NCBI GenBank assembly: GCA_014529385.2
Contig: CM043960.1
Span: forward strand, 22,375,719 to 22,439,718
Reading direction: 5' to 3'
Length of the DNA: 64,000 bases
Source of the DNA: Adiantum capillus-veneris
Taxonomy: Eukaryota; Streptophyta; Polypodiopsida; Polypodiales; Pteridaceae
In this document: positions 61,301 through 64,000 of the stretch, in pieces
Numbering within the stretch: the first letter of the stretch is position 1
Layout of the letters: each line of letters starts with the position of its first letter
Position numbers and translations under genes: made by a program
The notes under the pieces: model-generated
The model's database searches: none
Seen by the model: the letters and a program-made list of their open reading frames with translations, nothing else
Told to the model about the DNA's origin: nothing

Positions 61301-63043
61301 CCGAAACTGAGATCATGTACAGTACATCTATCATCCACAAATTTGACTACAAGACCAAGTCTAGCAAGTACAAATACAGACAAAAGATTCTTCTTGATCC
61401 CATGTACATAAAGTGCATCGACAAGTGTGAAAGAACTTCCATTTGCAGCAATAAGCACAATCTTTCCCACTCCCTGAACCGGATAACAGGCATTGTGGGC
61501 ACAAGTAACTGAATTCCCATGAGGGATAGACTCAAGAGAGGTGAACAAATCACGATGCGAGGTAATGTGCTTTGTAGCACCACTATCATACTACACATGT
61601 GAATCGCAACTGACATGTATGCATCATGGACAACAAGATTATAATTACACTCTGCACTAAAAGCCCATTATGCATCAACATCAGCATCACGGTCTCCTTC
61701 CACAGAAGACTCAACAATAGCTGTATTTGTAGTGGAACTAGCATTTGCAGTGGAACCACCCTCTTTCTTCTTTGCCTCTTTGGCCTTAAACTTAGGACAC
61801 TGCTTGATCAAGTAATCACATTAGCTTTTCAATAATGGCAATGCATCTTCTTTTTTCCCTTATCACCATAATTTCCAAACAAATTGCTACCAGCAGAAGC
61901 ATTAGGAACAGGTGATTTTCCACTCGCAGAAGAACCATGAGAGTGGTTACATTACTTTTACCACCTTTTCTTTGAGCAGCAATATAGGCGTGTTCAACTT
62001 CACGTTGCCTAGTCCTTTTTTTTTTGGAAAACGACTCTTGCAATAGCAACGTGTATAATGCATCAAACTTGACAACTTCAGGATTTCCTTGGGTTATAAG
62101 TCTCTAAGTACTAGCAAAAGTCTGGTAAGAATCTGGCAAGGCATCAAGAATAGTCTGCACAAGGGAATTTTCTGTAATGACTTCACCTGCAGAAATAAGT
62201 TTCTCATTGATATCCTTGACACCAACAAGGAAAGTGTTCTTATCATCTTCCTCATGCATAATCTTCGATTCTAGCTCTTTACGCATCAATGCAATTTTAG
62301 CCTCATTGCGACTTGCATAAAGACCAACCAGAATATCCCAAGCTGTTTGGCAGATTTCGTTGAACGAATGTGGGGAGTGATAGTATGCTTCACAGACAAC
62401 ACAACCAATGCATGATCATGTGCATCTTTTACATCCCAACGAGCTTGCTCAGCTTTAGGCAAAACAACTCTAATAGCAGCAATCCTTGCAGCAAGACCTG
62501 CAACATCCTCAACATCGCCCACATCCTCAGAACCAGGACGTACATCAATGCCCTGCACAATATTCCAGACGCCCTTCGACACAAGAACATGTTGCATCAT
62601 ATAAGCCCACATAGGGTAATTTTCCCCATCCAATTTGTCCTCAATAGCAAACATCTGAACACATATGTGTTGTTGTCAGCCATGGTAAATGTTGCACCTA
62701 ATGTGAAAACTGCCCGAAAAGAGGAGAAAGGAAGCGGGAACAACACGTGCTATATAGCACAAACCGTAGAAGACTGTAAAGGACCTGTTATGTAAAAAAT
62801 AGCACTGACAAAAATTTTGCACAAAATGACGAAATAGCATGAGCAGTACTTACTGCCTGTAGTGGAAACGGAGGCTGAAATGAGCCCGAATCAAAATCTG
62901 AGCAAACTGAGCTCTTTGAGTTCTCCCAAAGTTTTATTGATGAATGCTTGCCAAAGCTCATTGAAAACGGAGAAAGTGAGCAGGCGTGTGTTGGAGTTAC
63001 TGGCGACCAAGCCCGGGAGGATGCAATCTGCTCTGATACCAAT

Positions 63044-63268
63044 TGTTGGAATTAAGGTTGTAGAAAAACACACACAGCTTGGAGAAGACGAAGGAAGCTC
63101 AAGGCACACAACAGAGAGTGTATTACTTAATGTGAAATGGAAAGATAGATATCCCTAGAATGATCGGCATATATACAATGCATGGGGGGGAAAACCTCTT
63201 AAAGAGGAAAAAAATGCCCCGGTGGTCCTAAGTGTCACACACATCACTACCACATGTATATGGTAACA
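63044..63268 (-). repeat. 5' LTR of Copia family B copy 2
   Basis: TGTTGGAATTAAGG...ATATGGTAACA, next to the primer site complement at 63031-63042. Confidence 0.9.
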
Positions 63269-63868
63269 TATACAATCTACCATCTATAAATAAGTCAATG
63301 TGCTTTTCTTCCTCTATTCTCGCTTCAATGGAAGAAGGAAGAGTTTCGCAAACCCTTTTTTCTTTTTCAAGGGGGAGGTGGGGGATATTCATCTTCCAAC
63401 TCACCATGGAGATTATGGATAACTCTCTTAGCAAGATTCATGGTTGCAATACCAAGGTCAAACCTTGGATATGGGGAAGATGATGGGTTGGATATGGTGC
63501 AAAGAAAGGTGTAGAAAAAGGACAGAATGAGCAAGGGGAAATTTGACCAAAAAAGAGAAACGGTGCTTTGGAAGGGAGAATTTTTGGGAAAGGGACACAT
63601 TACCAAGAGATTTGAAAATGACACTACTTGTAGGGCCCCAAAAAGTGACATTCCCTGCACCTAGTAAGAAGGTGGAGATTCATACTTTTGGGTTTTCTAA
63701 TTTCTCATTCAGATTTTCAAAAATGAAAAGCTTTTTCTCTCTCTACCATTTAGGGCAAAAAAAGACCTCAAACTTCCTCTAATGCTAGCACAAACCTTAG
63801 ATTGAAATTTTATTTGTGTGTCATGTGCCAAAGTTTTTCCTCTCTTTTTGTTTTTGCTCGCCTATCGA
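63269..63868. other. Non-coding stretch, nothing recognised
   Basis: Overlapping open frames on both strands (63232-63483, 63367-63660, 63543-63782) have no domain. Pyrimidine-rich and purine-rich runs occur, such as GGGGGAGGTGGGGG near 63370. It could include upstream sequence of the possible gene at the right edge. Confidence 0.35.
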
Positions 63869-64000
63869 ATGGCCGCAGCCACCACAAACACAACCACCAA
63901 CCACCAACGCCGCCGTAGCAGCTACGACTCGCCAAAACCAATGCCAGCCCCGCCATCAAGTCCATCACCAAACACCACGACAACACCGAAAGGCAGCATA
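63869..64000 (+). CDS. Possible start of a gene, cut by window edge
   Basis: An ATG at 63869 opens a frame that stays open to the end of the window (44 codons): MAAATTNTTTNHQRRR then SSYDSPKPMPAPPSSPSPN. The local base composition turns abruptly GC-richer than the preceding sequence. A Thr/Pro/Ser-rich start is common in plant proteins, for instance before a transit peptide or in a disordered N-terminus, but so short a stretch could arise by chance. No domain can be named. Confidence 0.25.
   Translation, partial: MAAATTNTTTNHQRRRSSYDSPKPMPAPPSSPSPNTTTTPKGSI

Larger units (their letters stand above)
58097..63268 (-). mobile_element. Ty1/copia element, family B copy 2, both LTRs present
   Basis: A 5.2-kb minus-strand element. 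5' LTR (63044-63268), primer site complement CTCTGATACCAA (63031-63042), gag (about 62100-62660, YPMWAYMMQHVLVSKGVWN), zinc-knuckle and protease region (about 61260-61900), pre-integrase and integrase (about 60270-61100, QNGVAERKN and CIFVGYSAKRKGYMLYH), reverse transcriptase (about 59020-59930, KKALYGLNQSPRAWYKK and VVLYVDDLMITG), RNase H (about 58400-58970, SWLSKKQPTVATSNCEAEYR) and 3' LTR (58097-58324). Target copies are GATAC/TATAC, 4 of 5 matching. By eye the LTRs differ at about 15 of 225 positions, so it is fairly old. It is broken, with several to about ten breaks. Confidence 0.88.

Noticed and set aside
63232-63782. Short frames near the right edge as genes
   Set aside because: Overlapping on both strands, partly within or beside the Copia LTR, and with no domain.

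Overview
This window looks like intergenic DNA from a large land-plant genome. It is about 64 kb of nested and eroded transposable elements plus long GA, CT, TG and CA microsatellites. I found no intact host gene, rRNA, CRISPR array or operon-like gene order, and recognised no tRNA gene. The plant evidence is Ty1/copia elements primed by initiator-Met tRNA, a Tat/Athila-like Ty3/gypsy element with a TGGCGCC-type primer site, a chromovirus-like gypsy element, L1-like LINEs and a hAT-type DNA transposon. The species cannot be told from this; a gymnosperm or fern-sized genome is only a guess.

Layout. 1-2596: minus-strand Copia fossil cut by the window edge, with its 5' LTR. 2597-5766: non-coding DNA, then a minus-strand reverse-transcriptase fossil of Penelope-like type (about 4754-5422). 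5767-20655: a 14.9-kb plus-strand gypsy element with both LTRs, primer site, polypurine tract, gag, pol and a long extra coding region. It also carries two arrays of ~290-bp units, each unit centred on a ~22-bp palindrome. It is inserted into older coding-like sequence that resumes at 20656. 21840-23250: minus-strand gypsy gag/protease fossil. About 24100-29925: plus-strand chromovirus-like gypsy fossil. 29933-34402: a near full-length minus-strand LINE (LINE-1). 34544-48650: a second copy of the same LINE family (LINE-2), split by a hAT-type transposon (37520-41246) and a young, nearly whole Copia element (42137-47660).

48651-50264: non-coding DNA with GA, C20 and G19 tracts. 50265-53210 and 58097-63268: two minus-strand copies of another Copia family, the second with both LTRs. 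Between them lie a gypsy gag remnant and an unrecognised eroded coding region (about 56480-57830). 63269-64000: non-coding, with a possible gene start at the right edge.

How the parts relate. LINE-2 is older than its two guests. LINE-1 is a natural empty-site reference that supports the 8-bp target duplication of the hAT element. The most unusual signals are the hAT-type element, whose inner flanks are arrays of hairpins with similar loops but different, individually complementary stems and whose centre holds an unrecognised minus-strand coding-like segment, and the palindrome arrays of the large gypsy element.
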